A stretch of DNA of 64,000 bases from Burkholderia anthina (GCF_001547525.1 NZ_LNJP01000003.1:558001-622000); one strand, 5' to 3'; shown: positions 16,157-25,876, counted from the stretch's first letter. Notes: generated by a model not told the origin, from the letters alone. Numbers and translations are program-made.

Positions 16157-17392
16157 ATGGGATCGTCCTGTCATTCCGGCACCGTTGCCGCTCGCACGCC
16201 AACCGATGCGATCCATTCTGCCGAGGGTGGCCGCCTGTCGCCGGCGCGCGTCGCGCTGCTGGCCGCGTGCTGCGCCGCGAGCGTCGCGAACGTCTACTAC
16301 GCGCAGCCGCTGCTCGACTCGATCGCGCGGGACTTCGGTGTATCGCAGGCCGCCGTGGGCGGCGTCATCACCGCGACGCAGCTCGGCTGCGCGCTCGCCC
16401 TGCTGTTCGTCGTACCGCTCGGCGACCTGGTGAACCGCAAGCGCCTGATCGCCGTGCAGCTTCTGCTGCTGACCGTGGCCTGCATCGGCGTGGCCGCCGC
16501 GTCGACGCGCGTCGCGCTGCTGGTCGGAATGGTCGCGGTCGGGCTGCTCGGCACCGCGATGACGCAAGGGCTGATCGCGTGCTCGGCCGCGCTCGCCGGC
16601 GCAGGCGAACGCGGGCGCGTCGTGGGGGCCGCGCAAGGCGGCGTCGTGGTCGGGCTGCTGGCCGCGCGCTCGCTGGCGGGCGTCGTCACGGACATAGCGG
16701 GATGGCGGGCCGTCTATCTCGTGTCGGGCGCGCTCGCGATCGCGATGCTCGTCGTGCTGTCGCGGCTGCTGCCCGACATGCGCGCGCCGCGCGAACGCAT
16801 CGGTTACGCGGCGCTGCTGCGCTCGATGGCGTCGCTGCTGTGCGACGAACGCGTGCTGCGCGTGCGCGGCGCGATCGCGCTGCTGATGTTCGCGGCGTTC
16901 AGCATCTTCTGGAGCGCGCTCGTGCTGCCGCTGAGCGCGCCGCCGCATGCGATGTCGCACACGCAGATCGGCGCGTTCGGCCTCGTCGGCGCACTCGGCG
17001 CGGCGGCCGCCGCCCGCGCGGGCCGGCTCGCGGATCGCGGGCGCGGCGAAGCGACGACAGGCGCCGCACTCGCGCTGCTCGCGTGCGCGTGGCTGCCGCT
17101 CGCGTTCGGCAATACGTCGATTGCGCTGCTGGTCGTCGGCATCGTGCTGCTCGACGTCGGCGGGCAGGCCGTGCACGTCGTCAACCAGAGCATGATTCTC
17201 GGTGCGCGACCCGACGCGCATGCGCGCCTCGTCGGCTGCTACATGCTGTTCTATTCGGCCGGCAGCGGGCTCGGTGCGATCGCGGCGACGATGATGTATG
17301 CGCGCGCCGGATGGACAGGCGTGTGCGTGCTCGGGGCGGGGGTGAGCGTGGCCGCGCTCGGCGTATGGGCCGCGACGCTCCGGCGCGCGTGA
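16157..17392 (+). CDS. Major facilitator superfamily transporter
   Basis: A 411-residue MFS permease with about twelve hydrophobic segments. The first loop shows NVYYAQPLLDSIARDFGVS, common in AraJ/YbjJ-type exporters, and the loop 2-3 motif appears as GDLVNRKRL. Its length is typical for drug/H+ or sugar efflux pumps of this group. The start is the ATG preceded by GAGGGAACC; an in-frame TTG at 16142 is less likely. It is divergent from the HxlR regulator, which suggests an inducible efflux pump. Substrate unknown. Confidence 0.85.
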   Translation: MGSSCHSGTVAARTPTDAIHSAEGGRLSPARVALLAACCAASVANVYYAQPLLDSIARDFGVSQAAVGGVITATQLGCALALLFVVPLGDLVNRKRLIAVQLLLLTVACIGVAAASTRVALLVGMVAVGLLGTAMTQGLIACSAALAGAGERGRVVGAAQGGVVVGLLAARSLAGVVTDIAGWRAVYLVSGALAIAMLVVLSRLLPDMRAPRERIGYAALLRSMASLLCDERVLRVRGAIALLMFAAFSIFWSALVLPLSAPPHAMSHTQIGAFGLVGALGAAAAARAGRLADRGRGEATTGAALALLACAWLPLAFGNTSIALLVVGIVLLDVGGQAVHVVNQSMILGARPDAHARLVGCYMLFYSAGSGLGAIAATMMYARAGWTGVCVLGAGVSVAALGVWAATLRRA

Positions 17393-17496
17393 TGCGCGCC
17401 GGCCATGCGGATCGGACGGGAAAAGCCGGCCCGCCTTCGCCGGACGGCCGGCACGCGAGCCGGCCAAGCACGCGCGCCGGTGGGGTTTTCGGACCG

Positions 17497-17534
17497 CTTC
17501 GGTCCCGCTTCGGTCCCGCTTCGGTCCCGCTTCG
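17497..17534. repeat. 11-bp tandem repeat downstream of bceK
   Basis: CTTCGGTCCCG is repeated three times in full, plus a partial copy, in the 173-base gap between the MFS gene and the end of bceK. Confidence 0.7.
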
Positions 17535-17540
17535 ATGCGG

Positions 17541-17564
17541 CGCCCGCGGCGCGCGCCGCGGGCG
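17541..17564 (-). terminator. Palindromic hairpin at the 3' end of the bceB-K unit
   Basis: A perfect palindrome with arms CGCCCGCGGCGC and GCGCCGCGGGCG begins one base after the bceK stop codon. It lacks a T-tract, so termination may need Rho or the hairpin may only protect the 3' end. Confidence 0.45.
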
Positions 17565-17565
17565 T

Positions 17566-18732
17566 TCAGCCTGCCGCCTGGATCGCCTCTTCGTACACGC
17601 CGGCGACGCGCCGCGCGATCACCGCGTTGTCGAAATGCTCGCGCGCGTAGCGCTTGCATGCGGCCTCGTCGGGCAGCGCGATCGCGCCCGACAGCGCGCC
17701 GCCGAGCCCTTCCGCGATCGCGTCCGCGCCCGTCGACGGCAGCACGAGATCGTTCGACAACCCGGCGACCGCCTCCGGCAGCCCGCCGACCGGCGTGACC
17801 AGCACCGGCGTGCCGGACGCGAGCGATTCGACGGTGATCAGCCCGAAGCCTTCCAGCGCGACCGTCGGCACGACGCTGACCGTCGCCGCGCGGTACAGCG
17901 CCGCGAGATGGTGGTCGGGCACGAAGCCGAGCAGCTTCACGTTGTCCTGCAGCCCGGCTTCGTCGATACGCTGCTGCAGTTCCTCGCCGATCTTGCCCTT
18001 GCCGGCGATCAGCAGCAGCACGTCCGGATGACGGCGCTTGACGAGGCCGATCGCGTCGATCAGGTCCTCCAGCCCCATGCGCCGCACGAGCCGGCGCACG
18101 GCCAGCACGATCGGCCGGTCCTGCGGCAATTGCAGCTTGTGCCGCGCCTCGGCGGGCGTGAGCGGCGTGTCGAACTGCGCGGTATCGACGCAGCCGGGAA
18201 TCACGCGCACGCGCGACGGATCGATTCCGTAGCGGTTCGTCAGGATCTGGCCGAACGCCTGCGACAGCACGATCAGCCGCGACGAGCGCGTATAGACGGC
18301 CTGTTCGAGATAGCGCTTCGCGCGCTGCCCGAGCGACGCGGCGCCCTCGACCTGGCTTTCGTCGGCCCACGGCCCCTGGAAGTGCGACACCTGCGGAATC
18401 CCGCGCGTCACGTCGAGCCCAGGGAACGTGTACAGCGCGAAGTGCGACGAAATCACGTCGGGCCGCTCGGTGCGGATCTCGTCGCGCAGCGCGCGCCGCG
18501 CGGCGAGCATCCGGCGCGCGAGCGGCTGCGACGCGGGCCCGAAGCCCTGGATCGCCCCGCCCGTGTCGTCGGCGACCTTCGGCGAGCCGGCGACGAGCCC
18601 GCGCACCTCGACGCCCGCGCCGGGCAGCGCGCCGACGAGCGAGTAGTACATCCGGTCGAGGCCGCCCGCGCGTTCGGGGAACCAGTGCATGCCGATCTGC
18701 AACGATTTGATCGGCCGGGAGGATTGGGACAT
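17566..18732 (-). CDS. bceK: Glycosyltransferase family 4 (cepacian cluster, BceK-like)
   Basis: A 388-residue GT-B glycosyltransferase, last gene of the cepacian unit. The N-terminal lobe contains GLDRMYYSLVGALP. The C-terminal donor-binding lobe contains VRRLVRRMGLEDLIDA, LLLIAGKG and the E-x7-E-type block ALEGFGLITVESLASGTPVL with VGGLPEAV. It presumably adds one sugar of the cepacian heptasaccharide on the cytoplasmic face of the inner membrane; which sugar is not deducible. It overlaps bceJ by one base (TGATG), so the two are translationally coupled. Gene name assigned by cluster order. Confidence 0.85.
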   Translation of the reverse strand: MSQSSRPIKSLQIGMHWFPERAGGLDRMYYSLVGALPGAGVEVRGLVAGSPKVADDTGGAIQGFGPASQPLARRMLAARRALRDEIRTERPDVISSHFALYTFPGLDVTRGIPQVSHFQGPWADESQVEGAASLGQRAKRYLEQAVYTRSSRLIVLSQAFGQILTNRYGIDPSRVRVIPGCVDTAQFDTPLTPAEARHKLQLPQDRPIVLAVRRLVRRMGLEDLIDAIGLVKRRHPDVLLLIAGKGKIGEELQQRIDEAGLQDNVKLLGFVPDHHLAALYRAATVSVVPTVALEGFGLITVESLASGTPVLVTPVGGLPEAVAGLSNDLVLPSTGADAIAEGLGGALSGAIALPDEAACKRYAREHFDNAVIARRVAGVYEEAIQAAG

Positions 18733-19916
18733 CACGGTTGCTCCTGCGTGATTGCATGCTCGACCCGCTCGAACGCGGACGGCTGCGTGGGTTGGCCGAT
18801 GCGCCGGTAAAGCGCGACGTACTGGGCGCCCATGTGCGCCCAGCCGAAACGGGTCATCAGTTCGCGGGCCGCGTCGCCCATCGCGCGACAGGTGTCGCGC
18901 GACGCCGCGAGCGAGCCGATCGCCTGCGCGAGCGCGGCCGGATCGTCCGGGTCCTCCAGCACGATCCCGCACTCGCGCGTGATGATTTCCGCGCCGCCCG
19001 CCGTGCGCGCGGTGACGACCGGCAGCCCGGCCGCCATCGCCTCCAGCAGCGACAGGCTCATCGCTTCGTAGCGCGACGGAAAGACATACGCGTCGACCGA
19101 GCGCATCAGCGTCGGCATGTTCTTCACGAGCCCGAGGAAATGCACGCGCGAATCGAGGCCGAGCGCGCGCGCTTCTTCCGGATACGGGCTGCCGGGCAGG
19201 TAGCCGGCCACCGCCAGATGCACGTTCGCGGGCAGCTTCGTCAGCGCCTTCAGCACGGTGCCGAGGTTCTTGCGCGGCGTGCGCAGATCGCCGACGAACA
19301 GCAGCAGGAACGCATCGTCCGGCAGCTTGAACGCCGCACGGTCGGCCTGCGCGCCCGCGAACGCGCTGCCGTCGACGCCGTTGTAGATCACGCTGATCTT
19401 GCGACTGTCGATGCCGAGCCCGGCGATCTCGTCGGCCACCTTCTGCGATACCGCGGTGATCGCGCGCGAGCGCTTGTACGCCCAGCGCTCGAGCACGGTG
19501 TTCACGCGCGTGTACACGTACTGGTAAGCCGACCACAGCCCCTTGGTGGGCCCGAACGGATAGTACGGACTCTTGAACCAGCCGCCGTGCACGAAGTGCG
19601 CGGTATTCACGTCGGCCTTGATCCACGAGATGAAGCCGTTCACGTGCAGCACGTCGTATTCGCCGCGGTGCGCGCGCAGCCAGGCCGCGCTTTTCAGCGC
19701 GAACACCTGCTGCTTGACGAGATTCGACGGCCAGAAGCCGCCGACCTTCACCGGCACCCAGCGCACGCGCGGATCGGCCAGCAGCTCGGGCGCGACATGC
19801 GACGCGACCAGCGTGACCTCGTAGTTTTCGGCCAGCGCCGCGCGCGCGATTTCGTAATTGACGCGGCCCTGCCCGTCGTTATGTCGCACGACGTGCGTGA
19901 CGATCGCGATTCTCAA
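18732..19916 (-). CDS. bceJ: Glycosyltransferase family 4 (cepacian cluster, BceJ-like)
   Basis: A 394-residue GT-B glycosyltransferase. The N-terminal lobe begins RIAIVTHVVRHNDGQGRVNYEIARA. The C-terminal lobe has VGDLRTPRKNLGTVLKAL, HFLGLVKNMPTLM, then FPSRYEAMSLSLLEAMAAGLPVV with TAGGAEII, the standard nucleotide-sugar binding block. The start is a TTG that overlaps the bceI stop (ATTGA). Role by context: sugar transfer in assembly of the cepacian repeat unit. Confidence 0.85.
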   Translation of the reverse strand: MRIAIVTHVVRHNDGQGRVNYEIARAALAENYEVTLVASHVAPELLADPRVRWVPVKVGGFWPSNLVKQQVFALKSAAWLRAHRGEYDVLHVNGFISWIKADVNTAHFVHGGWFKSPYYPFGPTKGLWSAYQYVYTRVNTVLERWAYKRSRAITAVSQKVADEIAGLGIDSRKISVIYNGVDGSAFAGAQADRAAFKLPDDAFLLLFVGDLRTPRKNLGTVLKALTKLPANVHLAVAGYLPGSPYPEEARALGLDSRVHFLGLVKNMPTLMRSVDAYVFPSRYEAMSLSLLEAMAAGLPVVTARTAGGAEIITRECGIVLEDPDDPAALAQAIGSLAASRDTCRAMGDAARELMTRFGWAHMGAQYVALYRRIGQPTQPSAFERVEHAITQEQP

Positions 19917-21379
19917 TGGTCGCCTCCCCGTGAACGCGCGGCGGCCAGCAGGCGTTGCGCCTTCTGCCAGTGCGCCGCGGCAAGTATCGAAAAAATGGCT
20001 GTGAACATCAGCAGGCCGCCGGTGCCGATCAGCGAGTTCGTGAACACGAGCATCGCGAAGGTCGACAGGCACAGGCTCAGGCACGCGCCGACGAACTTGT
20101 CCTTGCGCAGCTTGAACGCCGCGCGCAGCGTGCGGCCGAACAGCATCACGACGCCGGCGAGATACAGCAGCGTGCCGGGCCAGCCGAGCACGAACGGCAC
20201 GTTCATCACGCCGCTGTCGAAGCTGCCGTACTTGCCGAGCTCGCCGCTGTCGCTCGACAGCTTCGTCGACGCGCCGGTCGCGCCCATCCCCTCGCCGGCG
20301 ACGTCGGTGAACGCCGTCTGCGCGAAGGTCGCGTAGAACTTGTTGCGGTCGTCGTAGCTGCGGTCGTCCTTCAGGTTCGTGATCGACTGCAGGCGCTGGC
20401 CGAGCCGGTCGGCCACCGGCCCGACGGTCAGCAGAGGCACGCACAGCCCGACCAGCACGACGCCGCTGATCAGGATTCGCATCCGCACGCGGTTGCTCGA
20501 TTGCACGAGCTGGATCGCGAGCGCGATCACCCAGCCGCCCCAGGTCGAACGCACGAGACACAGCGCGAACGACACGAAGCCGGCCGCGCCCGCGAACCAG
20601 CGGATCTTCTGCGGCGCGACCAGCACGAACACGAGCGCGCCCATCATCGCGAACGCGAACGGCCCCGACGAGTTCATCGTGCTGAACACGCGCACGCCGT
20701 ACGGCACCGGCTCGCCCTGCGAGCCCATCTGGGAGCCGACCATCCACAGCACGTCCCACTGCGGCATCACGAAATACTGCACGACGCCGTACACGCCCAT
20801 CACGAGCATGCCCCACATGAAGGTGGACAGCAGCACGTCGCGGTACTCCGGATAGTTGCGCGCGTTCACCATGATGTGAAAGCCGATCAGGATCGGGTAC
20901 AGCCAGTTCGCGAGGTCGTAGGTCGCGGCCATCACGCCGCTCGACACGATCCCGACCAGGTACGCGTACACGAGCCCGAACAGCATCAGCAGCACGGGAA
21001 TCCCGCGCCGCTGCGCGAGCACGCGGTAATGCCTGACGAGCCCCAGGCCGGCGATCATCGTCACCGCGAGCGGCGCGACCTGGATCAGGCTCGTCGGCGT
21101 GAACGCGCCCTTCGACCAGTCGGCCAGGCGCCGCACTTCCGGGCTCAGGAACCACACCCACCACATGAAGCCGACATAGCGCGCCGGGCTCTTGAAATAC
21201 AGCCAGATGCCGACCGCGATGGCCAGCACCGGGAACGCAAGCGTCAGCACCTTGCCCTGGTGGACGGCGATCAGCGCGGCGGTGAACGCCCACAGCCCGG
21301 CCTGCCCGGCCCAGTGCTTCGGCTCGGCGAACCAGCTGCGGGCGCGCGACGGCGCGCGTTCGGCGGCAATCGTACTCAT
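19913..21379 (-). CDS. bceI: O-antigen ligase-like polysaccharide polymerase (Wzy-type, BceI-like)
   Basis: A 488-residue polytopic membrane protein with ten or more predicted helices and one large periplasmic loop (about 310-390, around DRLGQRLQSITNLKDDRSYDD). This is the layout of Wzy/WaaL proteins, and the PF04932-like core includes MNSSGPFAFAMMGALVF and RSTWGGWVI. In a Wzx/Wzy-dependent pathway it would link lipid-carried cepacian repeat units into polymer at the periplasmic face. It starts ten bases after bceH and overlaps bceJ. No wzx flippase is visible inside this cluster, so it must lie elsewhere. Confidence 0.83.
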   Translation of the reverse strand: MSTIAAERAPSRARSWFAEPKHWAGQAGLWAFTAALIAVHQGKVLTLAFPVLAIAVGIWLYFKSPARYVGFMWWVWFLSPEVRRLADWSKGAFTPTSLIQVAPLAVTMIAGLGLVRHYRVLAQRRGIPVLLMLFGLVYAYLVGIVSSGVMAATYDLANWLYPILIGFHIMVNARNYPEYRDVLLSTFMWGMLVMGVYGVVQYFVMPQWDVLWMVGSQMGSQGEPVPYGVRVFSTMNSSGPFAFAMMGALVFVLVAPQKIRWFAGAAGFVSFALCLVRSTWGGWVIALAIQLVQSSNRVRMRILISGVVLVGLCVPLLTVGPVADRLGQRLQSITNLKDDRSYDDRNKFYATFAQTAFTDVAGEGMGATGASTKLSSDSGELGKYGSFDSGVMNVPFVLGWPGTLLYLAGVVMLFGRTLRAAFKLRKDKFVGACLSLCLSTFAMLVFTNSLIGTGGLLMFTAIFSILAAAHWQKAQRLLAAARSRGGDH

Positions 21380-21389
21380 CGATCCGCGC

Positions 21390-22535
21390 TCACCGCGACG
21401 ACGCGCGCGAATCCGCGAGCGGCATCGCGACGTCCGCCGCCGCCGGCGTGCGGCGCCGGCGCAGCATGTCGCGCGTGATCCGCACGTGCTGCTCGGCGAA
21501 CGCCTGCGTGGTCAGGTTGCGTTCGCGCAGGCACGCGGCGGCCGCCCGTGCGCAGTCGAGCGCCGCGGCCGGATCGGCGACGAAGCGGTCGGCGGCCTGG
21601 CGCATCGCCTGCGCGTCGAACGCCGGCACGTAGGCGGCCGTATCGTGCGGGAAGTAGTCGCTCAGGCCGCCCACGTCGGACACGATCATCGGCTTGCCGA
21701 CGGCCGCCGCCTCGAGCATCACGGTGATACCCGACGCGTGGAAATTCGGCCGCAGCGGCACGACGATCACGTCGGCCCACGCGTACAGCTCGTGCTGCTT
21801 CGCGAGCCCCGACGCCGAGCCGATCTTCACGTTCGGCGCATGCCACTCGCGCGGCACGCGGCGGCGCGTCGCGAGCCGCACGTCGTAGCGTTCGTCGCCG
21901 CCGAACGCGGCGAGGAACGTGCGCCAGTCGCGGTCGCGGTCGTTGCCGATCGCGGCGATCCGCAGCGGCCGGTTCGGCTGCCATTGCCGCGGCTCGACCG
22001 GCGGGAAATCCTGCGTGTTCAGCCCGTAATAGACGAACTCGGCTTCGCGCCCGAGGGTGCGGCGGCACAGCTCGGCGTTGTCGCGGGCGAGCGTGGTCAG
22101 CACATCGGCGCGCGCCAGCAGCTTGCGGTACAGCCAGCGGCGCGGGCCGCCGAAGCCGTCCCACTTGTCGAACAGCCACACGCTCTGCGCGAGCAGCAGC
22201 GGGCGCTTGCCCTGCGCGCCGGCGAGCTTCAGGATCAGCGCGGCGGCCAGATGCTCCTGCTCGGTGTGCGTCCAGATCACGTCGGCGGCGCGCAGCGCCG
22301 CGCGGTTGCGCCACGCATGCACGACGTCGAAGCCGAGCGCCGCCTTCAGCGCGCGGCGCGCGAGGCTCACGACGCGGTTCTCGCGCACGTCCTGCGAATA
22401 GGTCAGCCGGAATTCGTCGGATTCGGCGTGGTGATAGCCGTACAGGCAGCCGATGTCGTCGCCTTTCCGGTAGGTACGCGGATCGGCGCCGTAGAACAAA
22501 TGGACGTGAACGTTCGTTGCAGCCTTGGTGGTCAT
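21390..22535 (-). CDS. bceH: Glycosyltransferase family 1/4 (cepacian cluster, BceH-like)
   Basis: A 381-residue GT-B protein. Visible features are VHLFYGADPRTYRKGDD at the N-terminus, a central IAAIGNDRDRDWRTFLAAFG block, and the C-terminal donor site VVPLRPNFHASGITVMLEAAAVGKPMI with DVGGLSDYF. The canonical E-x7-E block is shifted to HASGITVMLEA, a divergence typical of the BceH lineage. It acts in the cytoplasm on the lipid-linked cepacian intermediate. bceI follows after ten bases. Confidence 0.83.
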   Translation of the reverse strand: MTTKAATNVHVHLFYGADPRTYRKGDDIGCLYGYHHAESDEFRLTYSQDVRENRVVSLARRALKAALGFDVVHAWRNRAALRAADVIWTHTEQEHLAAALILKLAGAQGKRPLLLAQSVWLFDKWDGFGGPRRWLYRKLLARADVLTTLARDNAELCRRTLGREAEFVYYGLNTQDFPPVEPRQWQPNRPLRIAAIGNDRDRDWRTFLAAFGGDERYDVRLATRRRVPREWHAPNVKIGSASGLAKQHELYAWADVIVVPLRPNFHASGITVMLEAAAVGKPMIVSDVGGLSDYFPHDTAAYVPAFDAQAMRQAADRFVADPAAALDCARAAAACLRERNLTTQAFAEQHVRITRDMLRRRRTPAAADVAMPLADSRASSR

Positions 22536-22578
22536 GCGAGCCCTCCGGGCATGGCCGCGCGCGAGGCGCGCAGGCCGT

Positions 22579-23538
22579 TCAAGACGTCACCGGCGGCATC
22601 GCCGCACGGTGGGGGGCGAGGTTCGTGCGGCGTGCATCGCGCGCGCCGCGGCGCACCGCGCGCCAGTGCGCGAGCACGCGGGCGCGCCGCGGGCTCGGCA
22701 GCGACAGCAGCACGTGCGCGAAGCCGGGATAGACGCGCGTGCCGACCAGCGTCCACCACCACCACGCGATCTCGCGCCGCAGCGGCGGCAGATGTTCGCG
22801 CAGCGTCAGTTGCAGGTTGTATGCGCCGTTGCCGATCGCGTTCAGCGACGCCGCATCGCGCCGGTCGTCGTCGAAGCGCTCGGCCGGGAAATGATCGACG
22901 GCAATCGCCGGGTCGTACAGCAGCGTCCAGCCCGCGCGCTGCACGGCCATGCTGAACGCCATGTCGTTGTGCACCTGCGCGCCGGCGCCGCGCAGCCGCG
23001 TATCGAAGCGCAGCCGTTCGATCGCCGCGCGGCGGTAGCTCATGTTCGCGCCTTTCAGCATGTCGACTTCACGCGCGCCGCCGACGCCGAGGTGATGATT
23101 GCCGACGATCTTGCCCGACAGCGTGAGCTGGCCGACCCGCTCGCGCGATTCGTCGAGCACGCGGCCCTTCTCGTGCACCCAGTCGCGCCCGCCGACCGCG
23201 CCCACGCGCGGGTTGGACAGGAACGCGGCTTCGATGCGCGCGAGCCAGTCGGGGTGCGGCGCCGCATCGTCGTCGGTGATCGCGACGATGTCGCCGCCCG
23301 CCGAGTCGAGCCCCTTGTTCAGCGCGGCGACCTGCCCGGCCACGTCGACCGGCACGATGCGCAGCGGCAGCGCGCCGCCGACCGCCGGGTCGGCGAGCCG
23401 TTCGTGCGTGGCGTCGTCCTCCGGGCGCGCGACGACGATCACCTCGTCGGGCAGCCGCTGCTGCCGCTGCAGCGCCAGCAGGCAGCGCGCGAGGTCGGCG
23501 GGACGCCGGTAGGTCGGAACGAGCACGGAAATTTTCAT
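22579..23538 (-). CDS. bceG: Glycosyltransferase family 2 (cepacian cluster, BceG-like)
   Basis: A 319-residue GT-A glycosyltransferase. It starts MKISVLVPTYRRP, shows the first Asp region in GGDIVAITDDDAAPHPDWL (DXD-like T-D-D-D, about 88-91) and a catalytic-base region near GAGAQVHNDMAFSMAVQRAGW. A hydrophobic C-terminal stretch (WWWWTLVGTRVYPGF) may contact the membrane. It transfers an unknown sugar during cepacian repeat assembly. The gap to bceF is 62 bases and to bceH 43 bases, consistent with one operon. Confidence 0.86.
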   Translation of the reverse strand: MKISVLVPTYRRPADLARCLLALQRQQRLPDEVIVVARPEDDATHERLADPAVGGALPLRIVPVDVAGQVAALNKGLDSAGGDIVAITDDDAAPHPDWLARIEAAFLSNPRVGAVGGRDWVHEKGRVLDESRERVGQLTLSGKIVGNHHLGVGGAREVDMLKGANMSYRRAAIERLRFDTRLRGAGAQVHNDMAFSMAVQRAGWTLLYDPAIAVDHFPAERFDDDRRDAASLNAIGNGAYNLQLTLREHLPPLRREIAWWWWTLVGTRVYPGFAHVLLSLPSPRRARVLAHWRAVRRGARDARRTNLAPHRAAMPPVTS

Positions 23539-23600
23539 CGAGGGTTCTCCATTCGGCCGGGCCGATGCGGCGCGCGCCGGCCCGGTGTCGTGCAATGCGG

Positions 23601-25826
23601 TCAAGCGCTCAGGTATTCGTGCACGGCCGCATAGCCGCGGCCGTAGCCGCGCGCCTTCGGCGGCACGCCATTGAAGATCCCGCCTTCCAGATCGACGCCC
23701 GCGGTGCGCAGGCGCTTGATCGCATCGGCGATCTCGCCTTCGGTATGCATGCCCGAGCGCAGCACGAGGAACGTCGAGCCGGCCATGCGGCCGATGATGG
23801 TCGCGTCGGTCACCGCCAGCACCGGCGGCGAATCGATCAGCACGACGTCGTAGCGCTTGCCGAGCCCTTCGAGGTATTGCGGCAGGCGCGTCGACATCAG
23901 CAGCTCCGACGGGTTCGGCGGGCGCGTGCCGGCCGCGATGAACGACAGGCCCTGCACCGGCGTCTCGCGGACCGCTTCCTCGAGCGGCGACTGATCGCTC
24001 AGCAGCTCGGACAGGCCCGGCTGCACGGTGAGGCCGAAGTAGCGGTCGAGCATCCCGCGGCGCATGTCGGCGTCGATCAGCAGCACGCGCTTGCCCGAAT
24101 GCGCGAGCAGCACCGCGAGGTTGACCGTCAGGAAGCTCTTGCCGATGCCCGGCGTCGGGCCGGTCAGCACGATCACGCGGTTCTTCGCGTCCATCATCGC
24201 GAACTGCATCGCGGTGCGCAGGCTGCGCATGCTTTCGACGCTCAGGTCCTTCGGACGCAGGCTCGCGAGGATCGGCCGCGCGCGGCTGCCACCCTTCTCC
24301 GCCGCCGCGTCGAGCTTCACCTGCTCGGCGCTTTGCGGCACCAGCCCGTACAGCGGCAGGTTGAAGGTGCGCTCGATGCGGTCCGGATCCTCGATGCCCT
24401 GGAACAGGTTGCGGCGCAGGAACACGACGCCCGTGCCGAGGATCAGCCCGAGGAACACGGCGGCCGACAGGATCAGCACCTTCTTCGGCTTGACCGGCGC
24501 GCCCGGACGCAGCGCCGAATCGATGAGGTGGATGTTGCCGCCCGTGCCGGCCTTCTGCACCGACAGCTCCTGCACGCGGTTCAGCAGCAGCACGTAGATG
24601 TCCTCGGCGACCTTCGCGTCGCGCTGGAGCTGGACGGCCTTCACTTCGGTCGCCGGCAGGCTGCGGAAGCGGTTGCTGAACTTGTCCTTCTCGCCCTGCA
24701 GCTCCGCGAGCTGCTGCTTCGCGGCGATCACCATCGGGTGCGAATCGGTGAAGCGCTGCGCGAGCGACGCGAGCTGCAGGCGCTGCGCGGCGATCTGCTG
24801 TTCGTACTGCACGCTGCCCTGGAGGTAGACCTTCGCCTCGTCGCTCGCGTTGATCGAGCCCGACGTGCGCTGGTATTGCGTGAGCGCGGCTTCGGCGCGC
24901 TCGAGGTCGGCCTTCAGGCGCGGTTCCTCGCCCTTCAGGAAGTCGAGCATCTTGGTCGCTTCCGCCTGCTTCGCGATCACGTGCTGGTTCAGGTACGACT
25001 GCGCGAGCGCGTTCGCGATCGCGGCGGTCTGGTCCGGGTCCTTGCCTTCGAGCGAGATCTGCACGACGCCCGTCTGCTTGCCCTGCTCGCTCACCTGGAT
25101 GCCGGCCTGGAACCCGCTGATCGCGTCGAGATCGTTGTAGCGCACCACCGTGAACTGCGTGCCGGGGCGCGCGACGAGCTTGCTCACGAGCAGCGTCACG
25201 CCGCCGCCCTGCGCCGATTCGCCGACGCGGCCGGCCAGCAGCCGCGTGCCGTTCTCGTCGACGAGCGAATAGGTGCCGTTCGGGCCGGCCGTCAGCGTGA
25301 GCTTCTTGCCTTCGAGCGCCGGCACGACGCTGATCGAATCGACGTCGGCGACTTCGCCGCCCCACGCGTACGATTTCAGGCCGAGCCACGGCCGCGACGG
25401 CTCGCCGGGCGTCGCGACGCGCGCGGCGAGGCTGCCGATCACCGGCAGCGTCTTCGGCGCGATCGAGAAGTTCAGCTTGAACTGCTCGACCACCGGCGCG
25501 ACGACGCCGCGGCTCTTGATGATCTCGATTTCCGCATCGGTCGGCGCCTGCTGCGGCCCGCTGTTGATCGACGCGCCCGTCTGTGTCTGCGTGAGCGCCT
25601 GCGACGTGTTGTCGTTGCCCTCGACCCGCACGTGCACGTCCGCCTGGTAGACCGGCTTCGCGACGAAGCAGTAGAGGCCGGCGAGCGCGACGACCATCAC
25701 CGCGATGCCGAGCAGCAGCCAGATGTCGTCCAGGATGACCTGGAGCAACTGGCCGAGAACGACGTCCTCTTCCTCGGTCTTCGCGGTCAGGTCCGCGTAG
25801 GAGTGTTTCGCTTGCGTGTTCACCAT
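23601..25826 (-). CDS. bceF: BY-kinase / chain-length determinant (BceF-like)
   Basis: A 741-residue bacterial tyrosine kinase of the Wzc type. An N-terminal Wzz domain is bounded by membrane helices at about 35-56 and 450-470, with a GNVR-like coiled-coil periplasmic part between. The cytoplasmic kinase has Walker A GPTPGIGKS (556-564), Walker A' VLLIDADMR (581-589) and Walker B VVLIDSPP (661-668). The tail carries Tyr 728, 732 and 738, a small autophosphorylation cluster. It controls polymer length and export together with BceE, and BceD reverses its phosphorylation. Start ATG at 25826 follows a 50-base gap after bceE. Confidence 0.92.
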   Translation of the reverse strand: MVNTQAKHSYADLTAKTEEEDVVLGQLLQVILDDIWLLLGIAVMVVALAGLYCFVAKPVYQADVHVRVEGNDNTSQALTQTQTGASINSGPQQAPTDAEIEIIKSRGVVAPVVEQFKLNFSIAPKTLPVIGSLAARVATPGEPSRPWLGLKSYAWGGEVADVDSISVVPALEGKKLTLTAGPNGTYSLVDENGTRLLAGRVGESAQGGGVTLLVSKLVARPGTQFTVVRYNDLDAISGFQAGIQVSEQGKQTGVVQISLEGKDPDQTAAIANALAQSYLNQHVIAKQAEATKMLDFLKGEEPRLKADLERAEAALTQYQRTSGSINASDEAKVYLQGSVQYEQQIAAQRLQLASLAQRFTDSHPMVIAAKQQLAELQGEKDKFSNRFRSLPATEVKAVQLQRDAKVAEDIYVLLLNRVQELSVQKAGTGGNIHLIDSALRPGAPVKPKKVLILSAAVFLGLILGTGVVFLRRNLFQGIEDPDRIERTFNLPLYGLVPQSAEQVKLDAAAEKGGSRARPILASLRPKDLSVESMRSLRTAMQFAMMDAKNRVIVLTGPTPGIGKSFLTVNLAVLLAHSGKRVLLIDADMRRGMLDRYFGLTVQPGLSELLSDQSPLEEAVRETPVQGLSFIAAGTRPPNPSELLMSTRLPQYLEGLGKRYDVVLIDSPPVLAVTDATIIGRMAGSTFLVLRSGMHTEGEIADAIKRLRTAGVDLEGGIFNGVPPKARGYGRGYAAVHEYLSA

Positions 25827-25876
25827 TCGTTCCCGCTTGAGTGGTGCCGGGGGGCGGACGCCGCCCCGGCGGGCTA

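Noticed and set aside
15533..18757. 1074-residue open frame running through the HxlR gene, antisense to the MFS gene and into bceK
   Set aside because: Only the last 156 codons (the HxlR protein) are plausible; the rest opposes or overlaps clear genes in other frames and is low-complexity.
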